Origin: Methylorubrum sp. B1-46
GTDB lineage: Bacteria > Pseudomonadota > Alphaproteobacteria > Rhizobiales > Beijerinckiaceae
Direction: 5' to 3'
Assembly (NCBI RefSeq): GCF_021117295.1
Contig: NZ_CP088247.1
Location: 3,425,001 to 3,489,000, forward strand
Length of the DNA: 64,000 nt
Below, one piece after another: positions 36,070 through 44,857 of the stretch; the stretch's first letter is position 1; every line of letters starts with the position of its first letter. The position numbers and the translations under genes were made by a program. Under the pieces are notes generated by a model. That model made no database searches. It had not been told where the DNA came from and worked only from the letters and a program-made list of their open reading frames with translations.

Positions 36070-36548
36070 GACAGGCGGGCAGGAGCGCCGGCAAGATCGG
36101 ATCGCTCGAAGGCTTTTCGGCCGGCGACGTGACCCGGCAGGCGAGCGCGCGGATCACCGTCGCGACGCCCGGCCAGGGTTTCACCGACATCACCGAGGCG
36201 GTGGCCGCCTTCGTGGCCGAGAGCGGTATCCGCTCTGGCCTCGTCAGCGTATTCTGCCGGCACACCTCGGCCTCGCTGACGATCCAAGAGAACGCCGACC
36301 CGGACGTACGGGTCGACCTGATGACCGCCCTCGACGGGTTCGCACCGCGCCACGGTCAGTATGTCCACGGCATGGAGGGGCCGGACGACATGCCCGCGCA
36401 TATCCGGACGATGCTGACCGATTCGGGTCTCACCATCCCTGTGCGCGACGGACGGCTGGCGCTCGGCACGTGGCAGGGGATCTACCTGATCGAGCACCGC
36501 GACCGCGGCCATCGGCGGGAGATCGCGCTGCACGCTGTCGGGGCGTGA
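36066..36548 (+). CDS. YjbQ family protein (secondary thiamine-phosphate synthase type)
   Basis: This 160-aa protein has the YjbQ/UPF0047 signature: GLVSVFCRHTSASLTIQENADPDVRVDL, HGMEGPDDMPAHI, and LGTWQGIYLIEHRDRGHRREI. Members show weak thiamine-phosphate synthase activity in vitro, but their main role is unsettled. The start ATG 36066 overlaps the ligase stop, making it the third gene of a coupled operon with the exonuclease and ligase. An in vivo link to DNA repair is not known. Confidence 0.9.
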   Translation: MRQAGRSAGKIGSLEGFSAGDVTRQASARITVATPGQGFTDITEAVAAFVAESGIRSGLVSVFCRHTSASLTIQENADPDVRVDLMTALDGFAPRHGQYVHGMEGPDDMPAHIRTMLTDSGLTIPVRDGRLALGTWQGIYLIEHRDRGHRREIALHAVGA

Positions 36549-36554
36549 GCGGGA

Positions 36555-37001
36555 TCAGCGCCGGATCAGGATCACGCCGGCGACCAGCAGGGCGACACCG
36601 ATCAGGCGCGGGCCGTCAATGGGGCGCTGGGCGAGACCCATCCAGCCGAAATGATCGAAGGCGACCGAGGCGAGCATCTGCCCGGCCACGAGCAGCGCGA
36701 TGAAGGTCGCGGCGCCGAGCTGCGGCACGAGGACGATGGCAAGCCCGATGAAGAGCGCGCCGAACAGTCCGCCGCTCCAGCCCCACCACGGCACCCGCGC
36801 CGCCGCACTGGCCGCGGGCAGGGGATCGCGCAGGGCCAGGATGAGCAGCACCATGCAGGCGAGGCCGACGGCGTAGCTCGCGAAACCGGCCCAGGCCGCC
36901 GATCCGAGATCCGTGCGCAGGCGCGTATTGAGCCCCTGCTGGATCACGATGCTGATGCCGGCGCTCAGCGCGAGGAGAGAGGGCAGCAGAACTCTGAGCA
37001 T
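36555..37001 (-). CDS. DMT-superfamily membrane protein (DUF606/YdcZ type)
   Basis: This 148-aa protein has five membrane segments beginning MLRVLLPSLLALSAGISIVIQQGLNTRLR. The closing pattern, VAFDHFGWMGLAQRPIDGPRLIGVALLVAGVILI, is typical of DUF606 half-size transporters. These act as paired or dimeric small-molecule exporters; no partner gene is adjacent. It is convergent with yjbQ, leaving only 6 bp between the genes. Confidence 0.85.
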   Translation of the reverse strand: MLRVLLPSLLALSAGISIVIQQGLNTRLRTDLGSAAWAGFASYAVGLACMVLLILALRDPLPAASAAARVPWWGWSGGLFGALFIGLAIVLVPQLGAATFIALLVAGQMLASVAFDHFGWMGLAQRPIDGPRLIGVALLVAGVILIRR

Positions 37002-37070
37002 CGATCTCGGCTTCCCCCTCGCTCGATCGGCCGACCCATCGACGTCCAGATCGCTGCCGCGATCCGGTTC

Positions 37071-37193
37071 ATACCGTTTCCGGTTGGCTGCTTGGGGATT
37101 TATCGGACGCCGATTTCGCGAGCGTCCGCGACGCAATCCGGGGCGCGACAACCCCGTAAAGGACGCGCACGGCAACGGTCCAGCTCCGCTTCG
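37071..37193. repeat. GCGAGGCGAAGCC-type palindromic repeat, copy 2 (degenerate)
   Basis: This copy opens with ATACCGTTTCCGGTTG (exact match to 16878-16893) and contains AATCCGGGGCGCGACAACC, parallel to GATCCGGGGCGCGACATC in copy 1. It closes with CTCCGCTTCGCGAGG. The long inverted arms of copy 1 are eroded. It fills much of the gap between the DMT gene and the Pmp3 gene. Confidence 0.65.
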
Positions 37194-37258
37194 CGAGGAC
37201 GGTCGCGTGATCGACGCGGATCGAACGGAAGCAGAGCCCGCCGCTCAGTCGAGCGCGA

Positions 37259-37444
37259 TCAGCGGTCGCGCAGCAGCAGGTAGAGCGCGTGGATCGAGCC
37301 CGGCAGGTAGAACAGCAGGCAGAGCAGGATGTTGAACAGGAACTGGATCCCGATCCCGTTCGTCATCAGCACCGAGATCGGCGGCAGGAAGAACGCGATC
37401 AGGATCTTGATGAGGGTCGACAAGGGGAACTCCGGTTCACTCAC
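37259..37444 (-). CDS. Pmp3/YqaE family small membrane protein
   Basis: This 61-aa protein has two membrane helices and the family pattern IKILIAFFLPPISVLMTNGIGIQFLFNILLCLLFYLPGSIHALYLLL. Pmp3/YqaE proteins are stress-induced and affect membrane potential in some organisms. The length and motif fit the family fully. Confidence 0.9.
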   Translation of the reverse strand: MSEPEFPLSTLIKILIAFFLPPISVLMTNGIGIQFLFNILLCLLFYLPGSIHALYLLLRDR

Positions 37445-37523
37445 GATGGTCGGGCGGTGAACGAGAGCGGCGCTGTTCGGTTCCGCATGGCAGCCCTCCG
37501 GTCAGAGAGGGCTGCCTGAAGCC

Positions 37524-39725
37524 TTACGCCGCCTGCTTCAGCACATCGTAGAAGCGTCCCCCGGACTCGGCCATCGCCAGCAGGTTGTCCGGCGGGGTGA
37601 AGCGGGCGCCGTGCCGGGCTTCGAGGGCACGGGCCAGTTCGACGAATGCCCCCGCGCCCATGAAGTCGATGTAGGAGAGCGCGCCGCCGGTGAACGGGGC
37701 GAAGCCGAAGCCGAGGATCGAGCCGACATCCGCCTCGCGCGGATCGATCACCACGCCTTCCTGCATCGTGCGGGCGGCCTCCAGCGCCTGCACCACGAGG
37801 AAGCGGTGCTTCAGCTCCTCCACGTCGAGGCTGTCCGGATCGAGCCGGTTCGGCTGGATCTCGGAAAGGCCCGGCCAGAGCTTCTTCTGGCCGCCTTCCG
37901 GGTAGTCGTAGAAGCCGCGCTTGTTCTTGCGCCCGAGCCGGCCGTGGGTCTCGACCATCGCGACGAGGAGCCGCTTCTGATCCGGATCGACGGCGCCCTC
38001 GCCGAGCTGCGCCTCGGTCGCGCGCATGATCTTGAGGCCGAGATCGAGCGCCACCTCATCGTTGAGCGAGAGCGGGCCGACCGGCATGCCGGCCATCCGC
38101 GCCACGTTCTCGATCATGGCCGGGGGCACGCCCTCGGCGAGCATCTTGTGGCCCTCCTGGATGTAGACGAGCACGCAGCGGTTGGCGAAGAATCCGCGGG
38201 AATCGTTGACGACGATGCCGGTCTTCTTGATCGCCCGCACATAGTCGAGGGCGGTGGCCACCGCCCGGTCGCCGGTCTGGTTGCCGCGGATGATCTCCAC
38301 GAGCAGCATCTTCTCCACCGGCGAGAAGAAGTGGATGCCGACGAATTGCTCAGGCCGCTTCGAGGTCTGGGCGAGCCCTGAGATCGGCAGGGTCGAGGTG
38401 TTGGAGGCGAAGATCGCGTGCTCCGGCAGCGCCGCCTCGACCCGCGCGATCACCTCGGCCTTCACGCGCGGATCCTCAAACACCGCCTCGATGACGAGAT
38501 CGCAGTCCGAGAGCGCGGCATAGTCGGGCGTCGCGGTGATGCGGGCTAGCAGCGCGTCGCGGTCGGCGGTCTTGGCCTTGCCGCGGTTGATCTGGCCGGT
38601 GATGAGCTTGTGGCAATGCGCCTTGCCGGCATCGGCCGCCTCCTGGTCACGGTCGATCAGCACGACCTCCATCCCGGCCTGCGCCGTGACGTAGGCGATG
38701 CCCGCGCCCATGAAGCCGGCGCCGATGACGCCGACCTTGCCCACCTTCGTCGGCTCGACATCCTTCGGCCGACGGGCGCCCTTGTTGATCTCGCCCATGG
38801 AGATGAACAGGGTGCGGATCATCGCCTGCGCCTCCTTGGTGCGCAGGATGTGGGCGAAGTAGCGACTCTCGACCTTGAGGCCGAGATCCATCGGCAGTTG
38901 CAGGCCCTCGTAGACCGAGGCCAGGATCGCTTTTGCCGCGGGGTAATTGTCGTGGGTCTCACGGCGGTAGATCGCGTTGGCCGGCGGCCAGATCATCATG
39001 CCGGCCGGCGAGTAGACCTTGCCGGACGGCGCCTTGAACTTCGGCACGTCCCAGGGAGCCACCGCCGAGCCGCCCTCGCGGATCCAGGCTTTAGCCCGCT
39101 CGACGATCTCCGCCGCCGGGGCGACGGCGTGGGCCAGCCCCATATTCTTGGCCATGAGCGGACGGATCTGCTCGCCCTTGAACAGCATCTGCAGCGCGTC
39201 GCCGGTCTGCATCAGGCGCGCCACTCGCTGGGTGCCGCCGCCGCCGGGGAACAGGCCGACCTTGATCTCGGGCAGGCCGACACGGGTCTTGTCGTCGTCG
39301 GCGAGCACCCGGTGGTGGCAGGCCAGCGCGAGTTCGAACGCACCGCCGAGGCAGAGACCGTGCACCGCCGCGGCGAACGGCTTGCCGCAGGTCTCGAGCT
39401 TGCGGAACACGAGGCTGAGGCGGCGCGACTCCTCGAAGAAGTGGCGCATGGCCACCGCCTCGCCCTCACTCGCCTTCAGCCGCTCGTACTCGACCCCAAG
39501 GCCCTGGAGCATGGTGAGGTCGGCGCCGCCGGAGAAGTTGTTCTTCCCCGAGACGATGACGCAGCCCTTGATCGCCGCGTCGGCGACGACCGCGTCGACG
39601 ATCCGGTCCAGCTCCGCCATCACCTCCATGGTGATGACGTTCATCGAGCGGCCGGGCATGTCCCAGGTCGCGAGCGCGATGCCGTCGGCATCGGTCTCGA
39701 AGCGGAAATTCTCGGTGGCGGTCAT
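37524..39725 (-). CDS. Enoyl-CoA hydratase / 3-hydroxyacyl-CoA dehydrogenase fusion (FadB/FadJ type)
   Basis: This 733-aa fusion enzyme does the second and third steps of beta-oxidation. The N-terminal crotonase domain shows ..SGKNNFSGGADLTML and AAAVHGLCLGGAFELALACHHRVLADD, then GLPEIKVGLFPGGGGTQRV. The central NAD-binding site is VGVIGAGFMGAGIAYVTAQAG (about residue 330), and 3-hydroxyacyl-CoA dehydrogenase C-terminal domains follow (HFFSPVEKMLLVEII, DSRGFFANR). ATG 39725 is the start. It works with the thiolase and acyl-CoA dehydrogenase genes upstream on the same strand, separated from them by the DUF2059 gene and a divergent EAL gene. Confidence 0.93.
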   Translation of the reverse strand: MTATENFRFETDADGIALATWDMPGRSMNVITMEVMAELDRIVDAVVADAAIKGCVIVSGKNNFSGGADLTMLQGLGVEYERLKASEGEAVAMRHFFEESRRLSLVFRKLETCGKPFAAAVHGLCLGGAFELALACHHRVLADDDKTRVGLPEIKVGLFPGGGGTQRVARLMQTGDALQMLFKGEQIRPLMAKNMGLAHAVAPAAEIVERAKAWIREGGSAVAPWDVPKFKAPSGKVYSPAGMMIWPPANAIYRRETHDNYPAAKAILASVYEGLQLPMDLGLKVESRYFAHILRTKEAQAMIRTLFISMGEINKGARRPKDVEPTKVGKVGVIGAGFMGAGIAYVTAQAGMEVVLIDRDQEAADAGKAHCHKLITGQINRGKAKTADRDALLARITATPDYAALSDCDLVIEAVFEDPRVKAEVIARVEAALPEHAIFASNTSTLPISGLAQTSKRPEQFVGIHFFSPVEKMLLVEIIRGNQTGDRAVATALDYVRAIKKTGIVVNDSRGFFANRCVLVYIQEGHKMLAEGVPPAMIENVARMAGMPVGPLSLNDEVALDLGLKIMRATEAQLGEGAVDPDQKRLLVAMVETHGRLGRKNKRGFYDYPEGGQKKLWPGLSEIQPNRLDPDSLDVEELKHRFLVVQALEAARTMQEGVVIDPREADVGSILGFGFAPFTGGALSYIDFMGAGAFVELARALEARHGARFTPPDNLLAMAESGGRFYDVLKQAA

Positions 39726-39846
39726 CGCGAAACCTCGAAGGAAAAGAGCCTGGCCGTATCGAAATTTTAAGAGGGAGGGCTCGTCATGGCGGATGCAACG
39801 GGTGCGCGACCGGCCCCGTCCCTCCACGACCGCCTCCGGACAGACC

Positions 39847-40644
39847 ATGAAGACGGACGCCCGACCGCGAACCGCCTGCCGAGCCTGCCGCGACGGGGCG
39901 GATCTCGACTTTGCCTTCACCATGGCCTTCCAGCCCATCGTCGACGTCGCCAATGCGCGCGTCTGGGGCTACGAGGCGCTGGTGCGCGGGCCGAACGGCG
40001 AGTCCGCCGGTTCGATCCTGTCGCGGGTCACCGACGAGACGCTCTACCGGTTCGATCAGGCGGCGCGGGTCAAGGCGATTGAACTCGCCGGTCGCCTGTT
40101 CCCGCCGGGCGGCGACACCAAGCTGTCGATCAACTTCATGCCGAACGCCGTCTACGAGCCGGCCGCCTGCATCCGCGCCTCGCTGGAGGCCGCCCGCCGC
40201 GTCGGCTTCGACAACGGGCGCCTCAACTTCGAATTCACCGAGAACGAGCGCTTTACCGACATCGCCCATGTCCAGCGCATCGTCACGGAGTACCGGCGGC
40301 AGGGCTTCCTCACGGCGCTCGACGATTTCGGCGCGGGCTATGCGGGCCTCGGCCTGCTCGCCAATTTCCGCCCGGACCTGATCAAGATCGACATGGATCT
40401 CGTGCGCGGCATCGAGGCGGATGCCGGGCGCCGCACCATCGTCGGCGGCATCACCCAGATCGCGCGGACGCTCGGCGTCGCGGTGATCGCAGAGGGCATC
40501 GAGAGCGCGGCCGAGGCCGAGGCGCTGCACGGCCTCGGCATCGATCTGCTGCAAGGCTACCACTTCGCCCGTCCGGCGCTGGAAGCCCTGCCGCCGGTCG
40601 CGGGCTTCGCGGCCGACGGCGCGCCGACGAAGCGCGTCGCCTGA
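39847..40644 (+). CDS. EAL domain cyclic-di-GMP phosphodiesterase
   Basis: This 265-aa protein is a stand-alone EAL domain. The catalytic landmarks are intact: YEALVRGPNGE, SINFMPNA, FEFTENERF, LDDFGAGYAGLG, DLIKIDMDLV, AEGIES and LLQGYHFARP. A short N-terminal CRACRDG segment with two cysteines precedes the domain. FDQAARVKAIELA is typical of EAL proteins related to the BLUF-EAL group. Signal input is unknown. ATG 39847 is divergent from the fadB-type gene. Confidence 0.88.
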   Translation: MKTDARPRTACRACRDGADLDFAFTMAFQPIVDVANARVWGYEALVRGPNGESAGSILSRVTDETLYRFDQAARVKAIELAGRLFPPGGDTKLSINFMPNAVYEPAACIRASLEAARRVGFDNGRLNFEFTENERFTDIAHVQRIVTEYRRQGFLTALDDFGAGYAGLGLLANFRPDLIKIDMDLVRGIEADAGRRTIVGGITQIARTLGVAVIAEGIESAAEAEALHGLGIDLLQGYHFARPALEALPPVAGFAADGAPTKRVA

Positions 40645-40698
40645 CGCTCCTCCGCCGAAGCTGCCCGCCGCACCGCTCATCCTCGCGCCTCCGCCGGC

Positions 40699-41196
40699 TT
40701 ACTTGGCGGGCATCGGCATGCCGCCGGGCAGGCCGCCCGGGGCACCGCCGGTCTGGTCGCTGGCGGCGGCAAGCGTCAGCATGTTCAGGAGCCGCGTCAC
40801 CACCGCCTGCGACAGCAGGTTCACCTCGGACTTCGGGTCGGCGTTGACGGCCTGGAACTTCTGGTAGGTCTTGTCGTCGTAGATCTTGTCGAGCTCCTTC
40901 AGCTCGTCGAGGCTGAACTTGTCGGCGTATTGCTTGGACAGGCCTTCCAGCAGCTCCTTGCGCTGCTTGTCGAACTCGGCCCTGGCCTCCTTGCGCACCT
41001 TTTCCGCCTTGTCGTCGGGCATGGTCGAGACGGTCTTCTCGAGCGCGCCGCCGAAGCCGGTGTCGAGGTTCTTCAGCACCGTCTTCTCGGTGAGCTTGGT
41101 GGCGACGGCGAGCTTGTCCGCATTCTCGTCGGCCCGCGCCGCGAGCGGCAGGGCCAGCACGAGGGCGAGGCACAGGGCGGCTTTTGTCGACTTCAT
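40699..41196 (-). CDS. DUF2059-like secreted protein
   Basis: This 165-aa protein has a Sec signal peptide (MKSTKAALCLALVLALPLAARA). A charged helical body follows with YADKFSLDELKELDKIYDDKTYQKFQ, resembling the DUF2059 core, and the protein ends in a Gly/Pro/Met-rich tail. It is probably periplasmic. It lies downstream of the thiolase gene on the same strand but separated by 127 bp. Function is unknown. Confidence 0.72.
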   Translation of the reverse strand: MKSTKAALCLALVLALPLAARADENADKLAVATKLTEKTVLKNLDTGFGGALEKTVSTMPDDKAEKVRKEARAEFDKQRKELLEGLSKQYADKFSLDELKELDKIYDDKTYQKFQAVNADPKSEVNLLSQAVVTRLLNMLTLAAASDQTGGAPGGLPGGMPMPAK

Positions 41197-41323
41197 CGTG
41201 GCGTTTCTCCCATCGGTGTTCTGGGGCCGCACCCGATCGAAAAAGGGCGCGGCGTGGGAGGCCCTTAGCAGCGTTTCCCGATGGATGGCAGGGCAGGGCG
41301 GCGGCGTGCCGCCGCCCGACCGA

Positions 41324-42532
<1,209 letters not shown>

Positions 42533-42570
42533 CTCAGCGCTTCCTCGTGTCCTTCATCGCCGCCGGGTCA

Positions 42571-42704
42571 ACCCTCCCTTCTCTGCGGGGGAGGGTGCCC
42601 GCTTCAGCGGGCGGGAGAGGGGCCGGCTCAGGTTTGTCCGAAAACGGCGCTCCCCTCACCCGACCCCCTTCGGGGGCCACCCTCTCCCGCGGAGCGGAGA
42701 GGGT
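42571..42704. repeat. Compound GC-rich palindromic element between thiolase and acyl-CoA dehydrogenase genes
   Basis: Four nested or serial hairpins are visible: ACCCTCCC/GGGAGGGT (42571-42578, 42589-42596), GCCCGCT/AGCGGGC (42597-42612), CCCCC/GGGGG around TTC (near 42664-42675), and ACCCTCTCC/GGAGAGGGT (42679-42687, 42696-42704). The element ends are themselves inverted (ACCCTC...GAGGGT). It resembles, inverted, the element inside the ligase gene. Confidence 0.8.
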
Positions 42705-42721
42705 TCAGGTGTCGCGATTGC

Positions 42722-44512
42722 TTAGAACGCCTCGGCCGGCAGCGCCATGGTGGTCTCGGCGCCGGCCTTGATCCGCGCGAGGCGAAGGCCCGTCTCCGGC
42801 AGCATCCGCTCCATGAAGAAGCGGCCGAGCACGAGCTTGGCGTCCATCCGCTCGACGTCGGAGCCCTCCGCCTTCCGCGCCAGCGCGGCCTTGGCGATCC
42901 TGCCCCACATGTAGCCGAGCACGACGTTGCCCAGCAGGTGCATCAGGTCGGTGGCCCCGGCACCCGCATTGTCCGGCTTCGAGAAGGCGTTCTGCATCAG
43001 CCACATCACCGCGGCCTGGAGGTCGTTCAGCGCCGGCTGGAGCGGGGCGGTGAAGGGCTTCATCGCCTCGTCCTCGCCGTGGTCCTTGATGAAGGTCTGC
43101 ACCTCGGTGAGGAAGGCCATCATCGCCCGGCCGCCGTCCTTGGGCAGCTTGCGTCCGATCAGGTCCATCGCCTGGATGCCGTTGGCGCCCTCGTAGATCA
43201 TGGCGATGCGGGCATCGCGCACGAACTGCGACATGCCCCATTCCTCGACATAGCCGTGGCCGCCGAACATCTGCTGGGCCTCGACCGCGTTGGCGAAGCC
43301 CCGGTCGGTCAGCACGCCCTTCACCACCGGGGTCATCAGGCCGAGCATGTCCTCGGCCGCCTGCCGCTGGGCGGCGTCCTGCGAGCGGTGGGCGATGTCG
43401 GAATTGAGCGCCGTCCAGAGGATCAGCGCGCGTCCCGCCTCGTTGAAGGCGCGGATCTGCATCAGGGTGCGGCGCACGTCCGGGTGGACGATGATCGGAT
43501 CGGCGGCCTTCTCGGGCGCCTTTGCCCCGGTCAGCGCCCGGCCCTGGAGCCGCTCGCGGGCATAGGCGACCGCGTTCTGGTAGGCGACCTCGGATTGGCC
43601 GAGCCCCTGCACGCCGACGGCCAGCCGCGCCTCGTTCATCATCACGAACATCGCGGCCAGCCCGCGATTCTCCTCGCCCACGAGCCAGCCCTTCGCCCCG
43701 TCGTAGTTCATCACGCAGGTGGCGTTGCCGTGGATGCCCATCTTGTGCTCGAGCGAGCCGCAGGACACCGCGTTGCGTGCGCCCAGCGAGCCGTCCTCGT
43801 TCACGAGGAACTTCGGCACCACGAAGAGCGAGATGCCCTTGGTGCCCGCGGGCGCGCCCTCGATCCGGGCGATGACGAGGTGGACGATGTTCTCCGCCAG
43901 GTCGTGTTCGCCCGCCGAGATGAAGATCTTGGTGCCGGTGAGGCTGTAGGAGCCGTCGCCGTTCGGGACCGCCTTGGTCTTGAGGAGCCCGAGATCCGTG
44001 CCGCAATGCGGCTCGGTGAGGTTCATCGTGCCGGTCCAGGCCCCCTCGACCATCTTGGGCAGGTAGGTCTGCTTCTGCTCCTGCGAGCCATGGACGAGCA
44101 GCGCCGCGACCGCGCCCTGGGTGAGGCCGGGATACATGCCGAGGGCGAGGTTGGCGCCCGAGACGAACTCCTGCATCGCCGTGTTGAGCACGTGCGGCAG
44201 GCCCTGTCCGCCGAACTCCTCCGGCACGGACAGGCCCATCCAGCCGCCAGCGGCGTAGGCGTCGTAGGCCGCCTTGAAGCCCTTCGGCGTCGCGACGCTG
44301 CCATCCTCGCGGCGGGTGCAGCCCTCCTGGTCACCGGACAGGTTCAGCGGCGCGAGGATCTCGGAGGCGAGCTTTCCGCCCTCGTTGAGCACCGCCTCGA
44401 CCACGTCCGGCGAAGCCTCGGAGAAGCCCGGCAGGTTGTCGTAGCGGTGGATCGCGAGAACGTCGTTGAGGAGAAAAAGAGTATCCTCGACCGGGGCCCG
44501 GTAGCTCGGCAT
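42722..44512 (-). CDS. Acyl-CoA dehydrogenase (FadE-like)
   Basis: This 596-aa flavoprotein does the first beta-oxidation step. It has an N-terminal acyl-CoA dehydrogenase domain ([17 protein letters not shown]), the middle domain with [18 protein letters not shown] and [11 protein letters not shown], and the C-terminal domain ([57 protein letters not shown]). The length is that of the larger group with a DUF1974-like C-terminal extension. ATG 44512 is chosen over 44530. A perfect inverted repeat lies 59-86 bp upstream. Confidence 0.92.
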   Translation of the reverse strand: MPSYRAPVEDTLFLLNDVLAIHRYDNLPGFSEASPDVVEAVLNEGGKLASEILAPLNLSGDQEGCTRREDGSVATPKGFKAAYDAYAAGGWMGLSVPEEFGGQGLPHVLNTAMQEFVSGANLALGMYPGLTQGAVAALLVHGSQEQKQTYLPKMVEGAWTGTMNLTEPHCGTDLGLLKTKAVPNGDGSYSLTGTKIFISAGEHDLAENIVHLVIARIEGAPAGTKGISLFVVPKFLVNEDGSLGARNAVSCGSLEHKMGIHGNATCVMNYDGAKGWLVGEENRGLAAMFVMMNEARLAVGVQGLGQSEVAYQNAVAYARERLQGRALTGAKAPEKAADPIIVHPDVRRTLMQIRAFNEAGRALILWTALNSDIAHRSQDAAQRQAAEDMLGLMTPVVKGVLTDRGFANAVEAQQMFGGHGYVEEWGMSQFVRDARIAMIYEGANGIQAMDLIGRKLPKDGGRAMMAFLTEVQTFIKDHGEDEAMKPFTAPLQPALNDLQAAVMWLMQNAFSKPDNAGAGATDLMHLLGNVVLGYMWGRIAKAALARKAEGSDVERMDAKLVLGRFFMERMLPETGLRLARIKAGAETTMALPAEAF

Positions 44513-44570
44513 CGCGTCAGCCTCCCGCATCTCACTCAGGTGGGCCGCACCGGTCAGGCCGGCTTCGACC

Positions 44571-44598
44571 CCAGATAGTTCATATGTAAACTATCTGG
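44571..44598. promoter_or_regulatory. Perfect inverted repeat, candidate repressor operator upstream of acyl-CoA dehydrogenase
   Basis: CCAGATAGTT (44571-44580) and AACTATCTGG (44589-44598) are perfect 10-bp inverted arms around an 8-bp CATATGTA centre. It stands out as AT-rich in GC-rich DNA. Its position, 59-86 bp before the dehydrogenase start, suits a TetR-type operator controlling fatty-acid degradation. No regulator gene is adjacent, so the protein is unknown. Confidence 0.7.
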
Positions 44599-44857
44599 CG
44601 GCGGCTCCGCAAGGCCCTTTCCGGCGCTGTCCGGGCGCTCGCTTCGAGGCCTACCCCGGCGATCCATCAGCAATCATCGCCCCAACATTTGCGAAAGTCC
44701 CGGAAAAGAGCGCCCGATCGCGGGGCATCTTAACTGACCATTTACCAAGATTGGAAAAGGTCACTCCTGTCCGATCCGCGATCCGCCGCCCTGACGCCTC
44801 CGCGCGGAATGGCAGCCCGGCGGACACCGGAAGCCGCCGACTTCGGATCTCCGCTCG
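44599..44857. other. Intergenic region between acyl-CoA dehydrogenase and PodJ-like gene
   Basis: This is the rest of a 345-bp gap between divergent genes. It is AT-richer than its surroundings near 44680-44760 and holds a CtrA-like TTAA-N7-TTTA box at 44730-44744. I see no small gene in it. Confidence 0.4.
44730..44744 (+). promoter_or_regulatory. Possible CtrA-like box upstream of the PodJ-like gene
   Basis: TTAA-N7-TTTA (TTAACTGACCATTTA) differs by one base from the CtrA consensus TTAA-N7-TTAA and lies 114-128 bp before the start of a PodJ-like polarity gene. In Caulobacter, podJ is under cell-cycle control that includes CtrA. The match is short, so the call is tentative. Confidence 0.35.
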
